From positions 1 through 28,869 of the forward strand of contig DGBP01000012.1 of assembly GCA_002384855.1 (NCBI GenBank): a DNA stretch of 28,869 nucleotides. The letters are read 5' to 3'. Of the stretch, positions 1 to 7,683 are shown in pieces. The position numbers and the translations under genes were made by a program. Below the pieces are notes generated by a model. That model searched no databases, was not told where the DNA came from, and was given only the letters and a program-made list of their open reading frames with translations. The first letter of the stretch is position 1. Each line of letters opens with the position of its first letter. The stretch comes from Nocardioidaceae bacterium UBA4001 (GTDB lineage: Bacteria; Actinomycetota; Actinomycetes; Propionibacteriales; Nocardioidaceae).

Positions 1-1323
1 CTGCTCGTCCATCACGCCGACGTCACCGGTGTGCAGGCCGAGTGGGCGGAAGGCGTTCGCGGTCTCGTCGGGGCGGTTCCAGTAGCCGGTGCCGACCATC
101 GGGCCGCGGACGACGAGCTCGCCGGCGGTGCCGGGCGGGACCTCCGCCCCGGACTCGTCCACGACGCAGACGTTGGCCCCGGGCATGGGCACCCCGATCG
201 CCAGCGCCCCGGAGGCCTCGTCGACAGGGGCGCGCTGCCCGCGCGGGACGCCGATGCAGGCCGAGGTGCTCTCGGTGAGGCCGTAGATGTTGTGGACGTA
301 CACCCCGAAGTCACGTTCGTAGCGGTCGACCACGGACTGCGCGACCGGCGCGCCCCCGCTGAAGGCGTTGCCCATCGCGGCCATCGCCGCAGCTCCGGGC
401 TCGGCGCGGTCGGCGAGCGCGATGAAGGCGGTGATCGCGCCGACGGTGAAGGTCGGCCGGTAACGCTCCATCAGGCCGAGCACGGTGGCCGGCTCGAACC
501 GGTAGGTCAGCACCATCGGGATGCCGCCGCCGAGACCCGTCGCGAGGTGCAGGCCGAGACCGGTGATGTGGAAGAACGGGGCGGTGGTGAGGATCCGGTC
601 GTCGGCGCCGAGGCCGAACCACTCCCGGGACACCACGGCCTGGTAGACGAGGTTCGTGTGGGTGCTCATCGCGCCCTTGGACGGCCCGGTCGTGCCGGAG
701 GTGTAGGTCAGCAGCGCGAGGTCGTCGGGCCGCGGGTCCGCCCAGCCGTCGCGCCCCGGCGCCGTACCGTCCTCGACGGCGTCGAGCAGCTCCTCGAAGG
801 TGGTGGCACTCGCGGGCAGGCCGGCGTCGTCCTTCCACGGACCGGGTACGTCGCCGGCGAAGTCGCCCGGGCGCGACCACAGCACCGACACGTCCAGGCC
901 GGTGGTGTCGCGGACCTCGTCGACGACGGGCGCCATGTCGGGGTGGCACACGAACACCCGCGGCTCGCTGTCGCCGATCACGTGCGACAGCTCCTTGCCG
1001 CGCAGCATCGGGTTGACGGGTACGACGATCGCGCCGACCTTCCAGGCGGCCAGCAGGGTCAGCACGAAGGCCGGGGTGTTCTGCAGCGACACCGCCACCC
1101 GGTCGCCCTGCCAGACGCCGAGGTGGGTGAGGCCGCGGGCCACGACGTCGCTGAGCCGGTCCACCTCGCGGCGGGTCAGGTCGCGGCCGAAGTAGTGCAG
1201 GGCGACCGCGTCGGGGTCCTCGCCGACCCGGTCGCGGAACATCTCCAGCACGGTCGTGTCCGGCAGCTGCGGGTCGGGGTCGACGCCCTCGCCGTACAGC
1301 GGGGTCCAGCGCACCTCGGTCAT
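1..1323 (-). CDS. Acyl-CoA synthetase (AMP-forming), C-terminus beyond the window
   Basis: AMP-binding enzyme that would activate a carboxylic acid to acyl-CoA via acyl-adenylate. The first 441 residues are present; the frame stays open to base 1, so the C-terminal subdomain with the catalytic lysine lies outside. Visible motifs: the phosphate-binding loop YTSGTTGPSKG near residues 207-217, YGLTES near 365, and HTGDVG close to the edge. The start is the ATG at 1323, four bases after the stop of the acyl-CoA dehydrogenase at 1328, so the two are translated from one mRNA. The pair would perform activation and first oxidation of an acyl substrate. Chain-length preference cannot be read from the sequence. 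Control is probably by the TetR protein through the operator at 2597-2612. Confidence 0.93.
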   Translation of the reverse strand, partial: MTEVRWTPLYGEGVDPDPQLPDTTVLEMFRDRVGEDPDAVALHYFGRDLTRREVDRLSDVVARGLTHLGVWQGDRVAVSLQNTPAFVLTLLAAWKVGAIVVPVNPMLRGKELSHVIGDSEPRVFVCHPDMAPVVDEVRDTTGLDVSVLWSRPGDFAGDVPGPWKDDAGLPASATTFEELLDAVEDGTAPGRDGWADPRPDDLALLTYTSGTTGPSKGAMSTHTNLVYQAVVSREWFGLGADDRILTTAPFFHITGLGLHLATGLGGGIPMVLTYRFEPATVLGLMERYRPTFTVGAITAFIALADRAEPGAAAMAAMGNAFSGGAPVAQSVVDRYERDFGVYVHNIYGLTESTSACIGVPRGQRAPVDEASGALAIGVPMPGANVCVVDESGAEVPPGTAGELVVRGPMVGTGYWNRPDETANAFRPLGLHTGDVGVMDEQ

Positions 1324-1327
1324 CGTG

Positions 1328-2584
1328 CTACCTCGCGGCCTTCCTGAGCTCGTGCCGCGCGATGGTGCGCAGGTGCACCTCGTCGGGGCCGTCGAAGATG
1401 CGCATGGCGCGGTGCCAGCCGTACATCGCCGCCAGCGGGACGTCGTCGCTCACGCCCGCGCCGCCGTGGACCTGGATCGCCCGGTCGATCACCTCGAGGG
1501 TGATCCGCGGGACCGCGACCTTGGCCGCCGAGACGAGGGAGGCCGCGGCCTTGTTGCCGTGCTCGTCGATGGTCTTGGCCGCGAGCCGGCACAGCAGCCT
1601 GGCCTGGTCGATCGCGATCCGCGACTCGGCGATCTGCTGCTGGACGACGCCCTGCTCGGCCAGCGGCTTGCCGAAGGCGACCCGCTCCTGGGCGCGGGCG
1701 GTGAGCAGGCCCAGCGCGCGCTCGGCCGCGCCCAGCGCACGCATCGTGTGGTGGATCCGTCCGGGGCCGAGGCGGGCCTGCGCGAGCGCGAAGCCCGACC
1801 CCTCCTCGCCGAGGAGGTTCGTCGCCGGCACCCGGACGTCGGTGTAGTCGATCTCGACGTGGCCGTGCTGGTCGTGGCGGCCGAAGACCGGGACGTCGCG
1901 CACGACGGTGACGCCGGGGGTGTCGATCGGCACGAGGATCATCGACTGCTGGCGGTGCCGCTCGGCGTCGACGTCGGTCTTGCCCATGACGATGAGGATC
2001 CTGCACCGCGGGTCGGCGCCGCCGCTGGTCCACCACTTGCGGCCGTTGATGACGTACTCGTCGCCGTCGCGGACGATGCTGGTCTCGATGTTCGTGGCGT
2101 CCGAGCTCGCGACGTGCTTCTCGGTCATCGAGAACCCGGACCGGATCTCGCCGTCGAGCAGCGGCTCGAGCCACTGCTTCTTCTGCGCAGTCGTGCCGAA
2201 CATGTGGAGCAGCTCCATGTTGCCGGTGTCCGGCGCCTGCCCGTTGGTCGCCTCGGGGGCGAGGTGGAGGCTCCAGCCGGTGATCTCCGCGAGACCGGCG
2301 TAGTCGAGCTGGGAGATGCCGGACTCGGCGGGGAGGAAGAGGTTCCACAGCCCCCGCCTGCGGGCCTCGGCCTTGAGCTCCTCGACCACCGGCGGGACCG
2401 TGCTGTCCTCGGGCCCCACCTGGCGGCGGTACTCCTCGTAGGCGTGCTCGCCCGGGAACACGTGGCTGTGCATGAACTCCACGAGCTGCTCGCGCAGCTC
2501 GAGGCCACGGGGCGAGGGACGCAGGTCCATCGAGGCGACGTCGGGCGCGGCGTCGAGCGCGGTGGTGTTGACGTGGTGGCTCAT
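1328..2584 (-). CDS. Acyl-CoA dehydrogenase, ACAD10/11 (FadE2-like) type
   Basis: FAD-dependent alpha,beta-desaturation of an acyl-CoA; 418 residues, normal for the family. The flavin/substrate motif reads FSMTEKHVASSDATN, the form found in the ACAD10/11-like subfamily, and the base-bearing segment reads IFDGPDEVHL, placing an aspartate where classical short/medium-chain enzymes have glutamate. The arginine-rich FAD contact GPGRIHHTMR and the C-terminal HGGAGVSDD are also present. The ATG at 2584 has a GGGAGA ribosome site; the longer frame starting inside tetR is not needed. It is followed after 4 bases by the acyl-CoA synthetase. The lysine-histidine in the MTE-KH motif is unusual where proline plus another residue is common. 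The substrate is unknown. Confidence 0.93.
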   Translation of the reverse strand: MSHHVNTTALDAAPDVASMDLRPSPRGLELREQLVEFMHSHVFPGEHAYEEYRRQVGPEDSTVPPVVEELKAEARRRGLWNLFLPAESGISQLDYAGLAEITGWSLHLAPEATNGQAPDTGNMELLHMFGTTAQKKQWLEPLLDGEIRSGFSMTEKHVASSDATNIETSIVRDGDEYVINGRKWWTSGGADPRCRILIVMGKTDVDAERHRQQSMILVPIDTPGVTVVRDVPVFGRHDQHGHVEIDYTDVRVPATNLLGEEGSGFALAQARLGPGRIHHTMRALGAAERALGLLTARAQERVAFGKPLAEQGVVQQQIAESRIAIDQARLLCRLAAKTIDEHGNKAAASLVSAAKVAVPRITLEVIDRAIQVHGGAGVSDDVPLAAMYGWHRAMRIFDGPDEVHLRTIARHELRKAAR

Positions 2585-2587
2585 GCG

Positions 2588-2593
2588 TCTCCC
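2588..2593 (-). promoter_or_regulatory. Ribosome binding site of the acyl-CoA dehydrogenase gene
   Basis: GGGAGA read on the minus strand, 3 bases from the 5' end-proximal operator and 3 bases before the ATG at 2584. It supports this start over upstream in-frame codons. Confidence 0.6.
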
Positions 2594-2596
2594 AAT

Positions 2597-2612
2597 CCGA
2601 ACAGGCGTTCGG
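2597..2612. promoter_or_regulatory. TetR-type operator, copy 1
   Basis: Perfect inverted repeat CCGAAC-AGGC-GTTCGG in the 28-base gap between the tetR stop and the acyl-CoA dehydrogenase start. It has the same arms and 4-base spacer as the box at 3260-3275 on the other side of tetR. It would cover the predicted transcription start of the dehydrogenase-synthetase operon, a classic repressor position. The inner GAAC-N4-GTTC also fits a minimal LexA core, so identity rests on context. Confidence 0.75.
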
Positions 2613-3233
2613 TTAACCCTGTCCGCGGGAGTCGGGGATGTCAAGACCCCCGACGGTCCCCAGCGCCAGGGCGGCGTACCGGTCGGCCAGCTGCTCGGGC
2701 GAGAGCTCGCCGCCGGGGTGGTACCAGCTGGCGATCGAGTAGCCCATGCTGATGATCGCACGCACCGCCTCGCGGGGGTACGGCGTCGTGAACTCGCCTT
2801 CGGCCACGCCCCGCTCGACCACGTCGCGGAACATCGCCTCCTGCTCGTCGCGCAGCGCCACCACGAGCCGGCGGCCGGTCTCGTCGAGGCTGCGGATCTC
2901 CGAGGCCCCGATCAGCGCCTCCGCGCGGCTGCTGGTGTGGAACAGCGCCCACGCCCGCATCAGCGCGGTCAGCTGCTCGGTCGGCGAGGAGCCGGCCCGG
3001 AGCAGGGCGCCCCGGGTCAGCGCGATCAGGTCGCTGAGCGTGCGGGCCATGATGTCCTGCAGCATCCGCTGCTTGGACGGGAAATGGTGGTAGATCGAGG
3101 CGACCGTGATCTCGGCGTCGCGGGCGATGTCGCGCATGGTGGTGCCGTGGTAGCCCAGCCGCGCGAAGTTGGCGACGGCGGCCTGCAGCACGGCGTCCTT
3201 GCCGCCACGCACCTGCACGCGCCGCTCCGCCAT
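2613..3233 (-). CDS. TetR/AcrR family transcriptional regulator
   Basis: 206 residues with an N-terminal TetR helix-turn-helix (about residues 12-58: FARLGYHGTTMRDIA then ASIYHHFPSKQRM) and an all-helical ligand domain. The ATG at 3233 carries a GGAGG site; a longer frame running back through the divergent synthetase gene is an antisense shadow. The gene lies between two acyl-CoA gene sets, with the same operator on each side (2597-2612 and 3260-3275), so it most likely represses both arms and itself, with an acyl-CoA or related intermediate as inducer (inference). The stop codon TAA directly abuts operator copy 1. Confidence 0.93.
   Translation of the reverse strand: MAERRVQVRGGKDAVLQAAVANFARLGYHGTTMRDIARDAEITVASIYHHFPSKQRMLQDIMARTLSDLIALTRGALLRAGSSPTEQLTALMRAWALFHTSSRAEALIGASEIRSLDETGRRLVVALRDEQEAMFRDVVERGVAEGEFTTPYPREAVRAIISMGYSIASWYHPGGELSPEQLADRYAALALGTVGGLDIPDSRGQG
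2616..2644 (-). promoter_or_regulatory. Promoter of the dehydrogenase-synthetase operon inside the tetR 3' end
   Basis: On the minus strand a perfect TTGACA (2639-2644) is followed after 17 bases by CAGGGT (2616-2621), and the operator begins 3 bases later. The promoter overlaps the last codons of tetR. It explains how the downstream operon can be transcribed and repressed separately despite a gap of only 28 bases. Confidence 0.55.
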
Positions 3234-3259
3234 GCCGCCTCCGGGGTCCGCTCCGCAAA

Positions 3260-3275
3260 CCGAACGATCGTTCGC
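3260..3275. promoter_or_regulatory. TetR-type operator, copy 2 (divergent intergenic region)
   Basis: CCGAAC-GATC-GTTCGC, containing the perfect 14-bp palindrome at 3261-3274. It lies between tetR (minus) and the second acyl-CoA synthetase (plus), over the -35 region expected for the TACTCT box at 3288-3293. Arms and spacing match copy 1 except for the last base. Confidence 0.8.
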
Positions 3276-3287
3276 GGGTTCCCAGGT

Positions 3288-3293
3288 TACTCT
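3288..3293 (+). promoter_or_regulatory. -10 box of a leaderless promoter
   Basis: TACTCT exactly 7 bases before the ATG at 3301, with no Shine-Dalgarno sequence between. Transcription would begin at or next to the start codon. The operator at 3260-3275 occupies the -35 zone. Confidence 0.55.
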
Positions 3294-3300
3294 GACTCGC

Positions 3301-4881
3301 ATGACGGAGTCCCTGACCAGCCCAGCACGCCAGCACGCGCTCGGTGACGTCCCCCGGCGCACGGCGCGCCGCTCCCCCGACAAGCTCGCCCTCGTCGACG
3401 GCGGCACGCGCCTCACCTTCGCCGAGCTCGACGCCGTCGTGGACCGTGCGACGGCCGCGCTCGCTGCCGCGGGAATGGCCAAGGGCGACCGCCTCGCGCT
3501 GCTGTCCCACAACTGCTGGGAGTTCGCGGTGCTCAACTACGCCACCGCGCGGCTCGGGGTGGTGCTCGTGCCGATCAACTTCATGCTCGGCGCGGACGAG
3601 ATCGCGTTCATCCTCGACCACAGCGAGGCGACCGCGTTCGTCGTCGAGGACGCCCTCGTCGACACCGCCGAGAAGGCGGTCTCCGCGAGCGGGGGCGACC
3701 GGATCGGGGTTCGCGCGGTCATCCGCCGCGACGGCCCGGAGGCCCCGGGCTGGACCGACCTCCGCGAGTGGCTCGAGCACGACGGCGAGGCACCGGTGGT
3801 CCCCGTGGCCGACGACGACCCGCTGCGGCTGATGTACACCTCCGGCACCGAGTCGCGTCCCAAGGGCGCGCTGCACTCGAGCCGCTCCCTGATGTGGCAG
3901 TACGTCTCCTGCATCGTCGACGGCGGCATGGAGGCCGACGACGTCGAGGTGCACTCGCTGCCGCTCTACCACTGCGCCCAGCTCGACTGCTTCCTCAACG
4001 TCGACGTCTACCTCGGCGCCACCAGCATCATCCTCCCCGCCCCGGACCCGGTGCGGCTGCTGCAGACGATCGAGTCGGAGAGGGTCACCAAGCTGTTCGC
4101 GCCACCGACGGTGTGGATCTCGCTGCTGCGCTGCCCGGAGTTCGACAGCACCGACCTGTCGTCACTGCGCAAGGGCTACTACGGCGCCTCCCCGATGCCG
4201 GTGGAGATCCTCAACGAGATGCAGCAGCGGCTGCCCGACGTGCACCTGTGGAACTTCTACGGTCAGACCGAGATGGCGCCACTCGCGACGATCCTCGGGC
4301 CGGACGAGCAGATCAGCCACGCGGGCTCCGCGGGCCGGGCCGCGCTGAACGTCGAGACACTCGTCGTCGACGACCAGGACCGGCCCGTGCCCGCCGGGAC
4401 GGTCGGTGAGATCGTGCACCGCTCGCCGCACGCCACCGCCGGCTACTACCGCGACGAGGCGAAGACCGCCGAGGCGTTCCGCAACGGCTGGTTCCACTCC
4501 GGCGACCTCGGCCACCTCGACGAGGAGGGGCGGCTGACCGTCGTGGACCGCAAGAAGGACATGATCAAGACCGGCGGGGAGAACGTCGCCAGCCGCGAGG
4601 TCGAGGAGACGATCTACCAGCTCGAGGGCGTTGCCGAGGTGGCCGTCTTCGGTGTGAGCCACCCCCGATGGGTCGAGGCGGTCACCGCGGTCGTCGTACC
4701 CAAGCCCGGCGTGAGCCTCACCGAGCAGCAGGTCATCGACCACACCCGCACGCACCTCGCGGGCTACAAGACGCCGAAGTACGTCGTGGTCACCGACGCG
4801 CTGCCGAAGAACCCGAGCGGGAAGATCCTCAAGCGGCAGCTGCGTGACGAGCACGCCGACCTGGCCGCGGGAGAGGCGTGA
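3301..4881 (+). CDS. Acyl-CoA synthetase (fatty-acid CoA ligase)
   Basis: 526-residue complete AMP-forming acyl-CoA synthetase. The phosphate loop is the variant YTSGTESRPKG, followed by YGQTEM, SGDLGHLDEEG, VVDRKKDMIKTGGENV and the catalytic-lysine tail NPSGKILKRQLR. The start is set at 3301 because the upstream extension lies in the tetR antisense strand and because a -10 box sits 7 bases before this ATG. Its stop overlaps the GTG of the phosphatase gene (GTGA), so the two are translationally coupled. It is divergent from tetR and probably repressed through the operator at 3260-3275. Substrate unknown; the context suggests a fatty or branched short/medium acyl chain. Confidence 0.93.
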   Translation: MTESLTSPARQHALGDVPRRTARRSPDKLALVDGGTRLTFAELDAVVDRATAALAAAGMAKGDRLALLSHNCWEFAVLNYATARLGVVLVPINFMLGADEIAFILDHSEATAFVVEDALVDTAEKAVSASGGDRIGVRAVIRRDGPEAPGWTDLREWLEHDGEAPVVPVADDDPLRLMYTSGTESRPKGALHSSRSLMWQYVSCIVDGGMEADDVEVHSLPLYHCAQLDCFLNVDVYLGATSIILPAPDPVRLLQTIESERVTKLFAPPTVWISLLRCPEFDSTDLSSLRKGYYGASPMPVEILNEMQQRLPDVHLWNFYGQTEMAPLATILGPDEQISHAGSAGRAALNVETLVVDDQDRPVPAGTVGEIVHRSPHATAGYYRDEAKTAEAFRNGWFHSGDLGHLDEEGRLTVVDRKKDMIKTGGENVASREVEETIYQLEGVAEVAVFGVSHPRWVEAVTAVVVPKPGVSLTEQQVIDHTRTHLAGYKTPKYVVVTDALPKNPSGKILKRQLRDEHADLAAGEA

Positions 4882-5630
4882 CCGCCGGTCTCGACCCGGC
4901 CTTGCCCGACCTGCGCAACCTGCGCGACATCGGCGGGCTGCGCACCTCCGACGGGCGGCGCGTGCGGACGGGGCGGGTGCTGCGCAGCGCGACCCCGTTC
5001 TTCGTGGACGCGTCGCAGGCCCGGCTGCTCGTTGACCGGCTCGGCGTCCGGACCCGGGTGGACCTGCGCTCCGAGGTCGAGATCTCGGAGTGCCCGAACG
5101 AGCACGTCGCGGCGCTGGCCCATGACGTGCACCACCTGCCGTTGCGGGCCGGCGGCGGGTGGCAGCACCGCGTCGACCCCGTCGACCCGAGCGAGGCCGT
5201 GGCGGCGCACTACACGCGCTACCTCGAGCACTCCGCCGGCTCGATCACGTCGGTGGTGCGGATCGCGACCGACGCCGCGCGCACCCCGATGCTCGTGCAC
5301 TGCTCGGCCGGCAAGGACCGCACCGGCGTGGTCGTGGCGGTCATGCTGTCGGCCGTGGGAGTGACCTCCGAGGAGATCGTGGCCGACTACGCGCGCACCC
5401 GCGACGACCTCGAGCCGATGTTCGCGCAGCTGCGGACGCTCGACGCGTACCGCGCCCGGCTCGACGAGCTGCCCGAGGAGTCGCTGACCGCCGAGCCGCG
5501 GACGATGGAGGTGTTCCTGGCCCGGCTCGAGGAGGAGTACGGCGGCGCGCGGGCGTACCTGGCGCGGCACCGCGTCGGGACGGAGGTGCTCGCCGCCCTC
5601 GAGAGGGTCCTGCTCGAGCCCGCAGGGTGA
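4878..5630 (+). CDS. PtpB-like tyrosine/lipid phosphatase
   Basis: 250 residues with the cysteine-phosphatase P-loop HCSAGKDRTG; Cys142 would be the nucleophile and Arg148 binds phosphate. The lysine-aspartate inside the loop is the form of the mycobacterial PtpB / IphP family, which hydrolyses phosphotyrosine and phosphoinositides. The N-terminus NLRDIGGLRTSDGRRVRTGRVLRSA is typical of that family (shown here in parts: NLRDIGG, RTGRVLRSA). GTG start at 4878 overlaps the synthetase stop. No signal peptide. In M. tuberculosis ptpB also neighbours an acyl-CoA dehydrogenase gene (fadE2), so the link with acyl-CoA genes looks conserved; the substrate here is unknown. Confidence 0.88.
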   Translation: MTAGLDPALPDLRNLRDIGGLRTSDGRRVRTGRVLRSATPFFVDASQARLLVDRLGVRTRVDLRSEVEISECPNEHVAALAHDVHHLPLRAGGGWQHRVDPVDPSEAVAAHYTRYLEHSAGSITSVVRIATDAARTPMLVHCSAGKDRTGVVVAVMLSAVGVTSEEIVADYARTRDDLEPMFAQLRTLDAYRARLDELPEESLTAEPRTMEVFLARLEEEYGGARAYLARHRVGTEVLAALERVLLEPAG

Positions 5631-5635
5631 CCTGC
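5622..5635 (+). terminator. Short hairpin over the phosphatase stop codon
   Basis: GCAGG-GTGA-CCTGC with the stop codon in the loop. No T-run follows. It may only reduce read-through into the next gene, which has its own -10 box at 5658-5663. Confidence 0.25.
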
Positions 5636-5657
5636 CCGGACGACGGCGGACCCTCCG

Positions 5658-5663
5658 TATCAT
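5658..5663 (+). promoter_or_regulatory. -10 box of a leaderless promoter
   Basis: TATCAT 7 bases before the ATG at 5671; no Shine-Dalgarno sequence is present. It decides the start at 5671 rather than the in-frame ATG at 5689. Confidence 0.55.
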
Positions 5664-5670
5664 TCGCGGC

Positions 5671-6855
5671 ATGCCAGCCACCCGAGTGATGCCGACCGAG
5701 GAGTCCGCGGACCTGATCCGCCTGACCCGCGACCTGGTCAACAAGGAGCTCGCGCCCGCCGTCGCGCAGGCCGAGGCGACCGAGACGTTCCCGCGGGAGG
5801 TCTTCCGGACGCTCGGCCGCGCCGGCCTGCTGTCGCTGCCCTACCCGGAGGAGTACGGCGGCGGCGGGCAGTCCTACGAGGTCTACCTCCAGGTCCTGGA
5901 GGAGATCGCCGCGGTGTGGTCCTCGGTCGGGGTCGGCGTCTCGGTGCACGCGCTGTCGTGCTTCGGGCTGTTCACCCGCGGCACCGAGGAGCAGAAGCAG
6001 CGCTGGCTCCCGGAGATGCTCGGCGGCGAGCAGCTCGGGGCGTACTGCCTCTCCGAGCCGCACGCCGGGTCCGACCCCGCCGCGATGCGGGCCACCGCCC
6101 GCCGCGACGGGGACTCCTACGTCCTCAACGGCGCCAAGGCGTGGACCACCCACGGCGGCGAGGCGGACTTCTACAAGGTGATGGCGCGCACCGGCGAGGG
6201 CAGCCGGGGGATCTCGACGTTCCTGGTCCCGGCCGAGACTCCCGGGCTGAGCGCGGACCCGCCGGAGCGGAAGATGGGCCTCACCGGCTCGACGACGGCG
6301 ACCATGCGGCTCGAGGGCGTGCGGGTGCCGGTCGAGCGGCGGCTCGGCGAGGAGGGCGAGGGGCTGCGGATCGCGCTCGAGGGGCTCGACTCGGGGCGGC
6401 TCGGGATCGCCGCGGTCGCCACCGGCCTGGCGCAGGGGGCGCTCGACCACGCGGTGGCCTACGCCCGCGAGCGGGAGACCTTCGGCAGGCCGATCATCGA
6501 CCACCAGGGCCTCGGGTTCGTGCTCGCCGACATGGCCGCGGCCGTCGAGTCCGCGCGGGCGACCGTGCTCGCCGCGGCCCGGCGCAAGGACCAGGGGCTG
6601 CCGTTCTCGAAGCAGGCGAGCATCGCGAAGATGGTCGCGACGGACAACGCCATGAAGGTCACCACCGACGCGGTGCAGGTGCTCGGCGGGTACGGCTACA
6701 CCCGGGACTTCCCGGTCGAGCGGTACATGCGCGAGGCCAAGGTGATGCAGATCTTCGAGGGCACCAACCAGATCCAGCGCATGGTCATCGCCCGTCACCT
6801 CGACCGCGAGGCCACGGTGACCAAGGGCGAGATCACCGTAGAGAGGAAAGCATGA
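5671..6855 (+). CDS. Acyl-CoA dehydrogenase (classical FadE type)
   Basis: 394 residues, full length for short/medium-chain or branched acyl-CoA dehydrogenases. Visible: YCLSEPHAGSDPA (flavin contact), MGLTGSTTATM, ERETFGRPI, GGYGYTRDFPVERYMRE, and IFEGTNQIQR, whose Glu363 is the catalytic base. Unlike the minus-strand paralog it keeps glutamate there. Its stop overlaps the ATG of the SDR gene by four bases (ATGA), so both are one operon. Together with the SDR and the upstream synthetase it gives activation, desaturation and alcohol oxidation of an acyl-CoA; an enoyl-CoA hydratase and thiolase are not in the window. Confidence 0.94.
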   Translation: MPATRVMPTEESADLIRLTRDLVNKELAPAVAQAEATETFPREVFRTLGRAGLLSLPYPEEYGGGGQSYEVYLQVLEEIAAVWSSVGVGVSVHALSCFGLFTRGTEEQKQRWLPEMLGGEQLGAYCLSEPHAGSDPAAMRATARRDGDSYVLNGAKAWTTHGGEADFYKVMARTGEGSRGISTFLVPAETPGLSADPPERKMGLTGSTTATMRLEGVRVPVERRLGEEGEGLRIALEGLDSGRLGIAAVATGLAQGALDHAVAYARERETFGRPIIDHQGLGFVLADMAAAVESARATVLAAARRKDQGLPFSKQASIAKMVATDNAMKVTTDAVQVLGGYGYTRDFPVERYMREAKVMQIFEGTNQIQRMVIARHLDREATVTKGEITVERKA

Positions 6856-7610
6856 AGCTCGACAACACCGCCGCGATCGTCACGGGAGGGGCCTCCGGCC
6901 TCGGCGCCGCGACGGCCGCTGCCCTGGCCGACCGCGGCGCGAGGGTCTTCGCCTTCGACCTGCCGGCCGCCCTCGAGGACGCTCCTGCCGTGTCCGGCGT
7001 GGATTACGTCGCCGTCGACGTCACCGACGAGGAGCAGGTCCGGGCCGGCGTCGCACAGGCGGCCGGAGCCGGCGTACCGCTCCGCACCGTCGTCAACTGC
7101 GCCGGCGTCGGCCCGTCGATGCGGATCCTCGGCAAGAAGGGCGTCCACGACCTCGGCTTCTACGCGAAGGTCGTCTCGGTGAACCTGGTCGGCACGTTCA
7201 ACGTGCTCGCGGTGGCGTCGGAGGCGATCGCCGCCACGGATGCCGACGAGCATGGACAGCGCGGCGTCATCGTCAACACCGCCTCGATCGCGGCGTACGA
7301 CGGTCAGGTCGGCCAGGCGGCGTACGCCTCCTCCAAGGGGGGCATCGTCGGACTCACGCTGCCGGCAGCGCGGGACCTGGCGCAGTACGGCATCCGCGTG
7401 ATGACCATCGCCCCCGGCATCGTCGAGACCCCGATGCTGGCCACCGTGTCGGAGGAGTTCCGTGCCGGGCTCGCCGCGGGGGTGCCGTTCCCGGCGCGTC
7501 TGGGCCGCCCCGAGGAGTACGCCCAGCTCGCGATGGCGATCGTCGACCACGACTACCTCAACGGCGAGGTCATCCGGATGGACGGCGCGCTGCGGATGGC
7601 GCCTCGCTGA
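6852..7610 (+). CDS. 3-hydroxyacyl-CoA dehydrogenase, SDR (HSD10-like)
   Basis: 252-residue short-chain dehydrogenase. Nucleotide-binding TGGASGLG at residues 11-18, NCAG, catalytic serine in NTASIAAYDG and the YASSK tyrosine-lysine pair are all present. The segment with VNLVGTFNV and the long GPSMRILGKKG insertion resemble type II 3-hydroxyacyl-CoA dehydrogenase (human HSD17B10) rather than FabG, matching the acyl-CoA context and branched-chain catabolism. An in-frame GAGAGGAAAG ribosome site precedes the ATG. It ends the operon; a strong hairpin follows at 7644-7683. Confidence 0.92.
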   Translation: MKLDNTAAIVTGGASGLGAATAAALADRGARVFAFDLPAALEDAPAVSGVDYVAVDVTDEEQVRAGVAQAAGAGVPLRTVVNCAGVGPSMRILGKKGVHDLGFYAKVVSVNLVGTFNVLAVASEAIAATDADEHGQRGVIVNTASIAAYDGQVGQAAYASSKGGIVGLTLPAARDLAQYGIRVMTIAPGIVETPMLATVSEEFRAGLAAGVPFPARLGRPEEYAQLAMAIVDHDYLNGEVIRMDGALRMAPR

Positions 7611-7643
7611 GCCCTGTCGCCGGTCGAGCTCGTCCGTCGGCAC

Positions 7644-7683
7644 GCGACGGGCGGCGGCTGTCCTGACGGCCGCCGCCCGTCGC
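7644..7683 (+). terminator. Strong hairpin terminator after the SDR gene
   Basis: Perfect 15-bp stem (left arm GCGACGGGCGGCGGC) with a 10-base loop, followed by TGTGTGTGT rather than a T-run. It lies 34 bases past the SDR stop, between convergent genes, and can act in either direction. Confidence 0.7.

Noticed and set aside
31..2752. Two long plus-strand frames (31-1347 and 1256-2752)
   Set aside because: Both are antisense shadows of the minus-strand acyl-CoA synthetase and dehydrogenase, which carry complete family motifs.
2641..3972. 443-codon minus-strand frame across tetR and the synthetase gene
   Set aside because: Its residues are in another frame than the TetR helix-turn-helix and antisense to the synthetase; no motif is seen.
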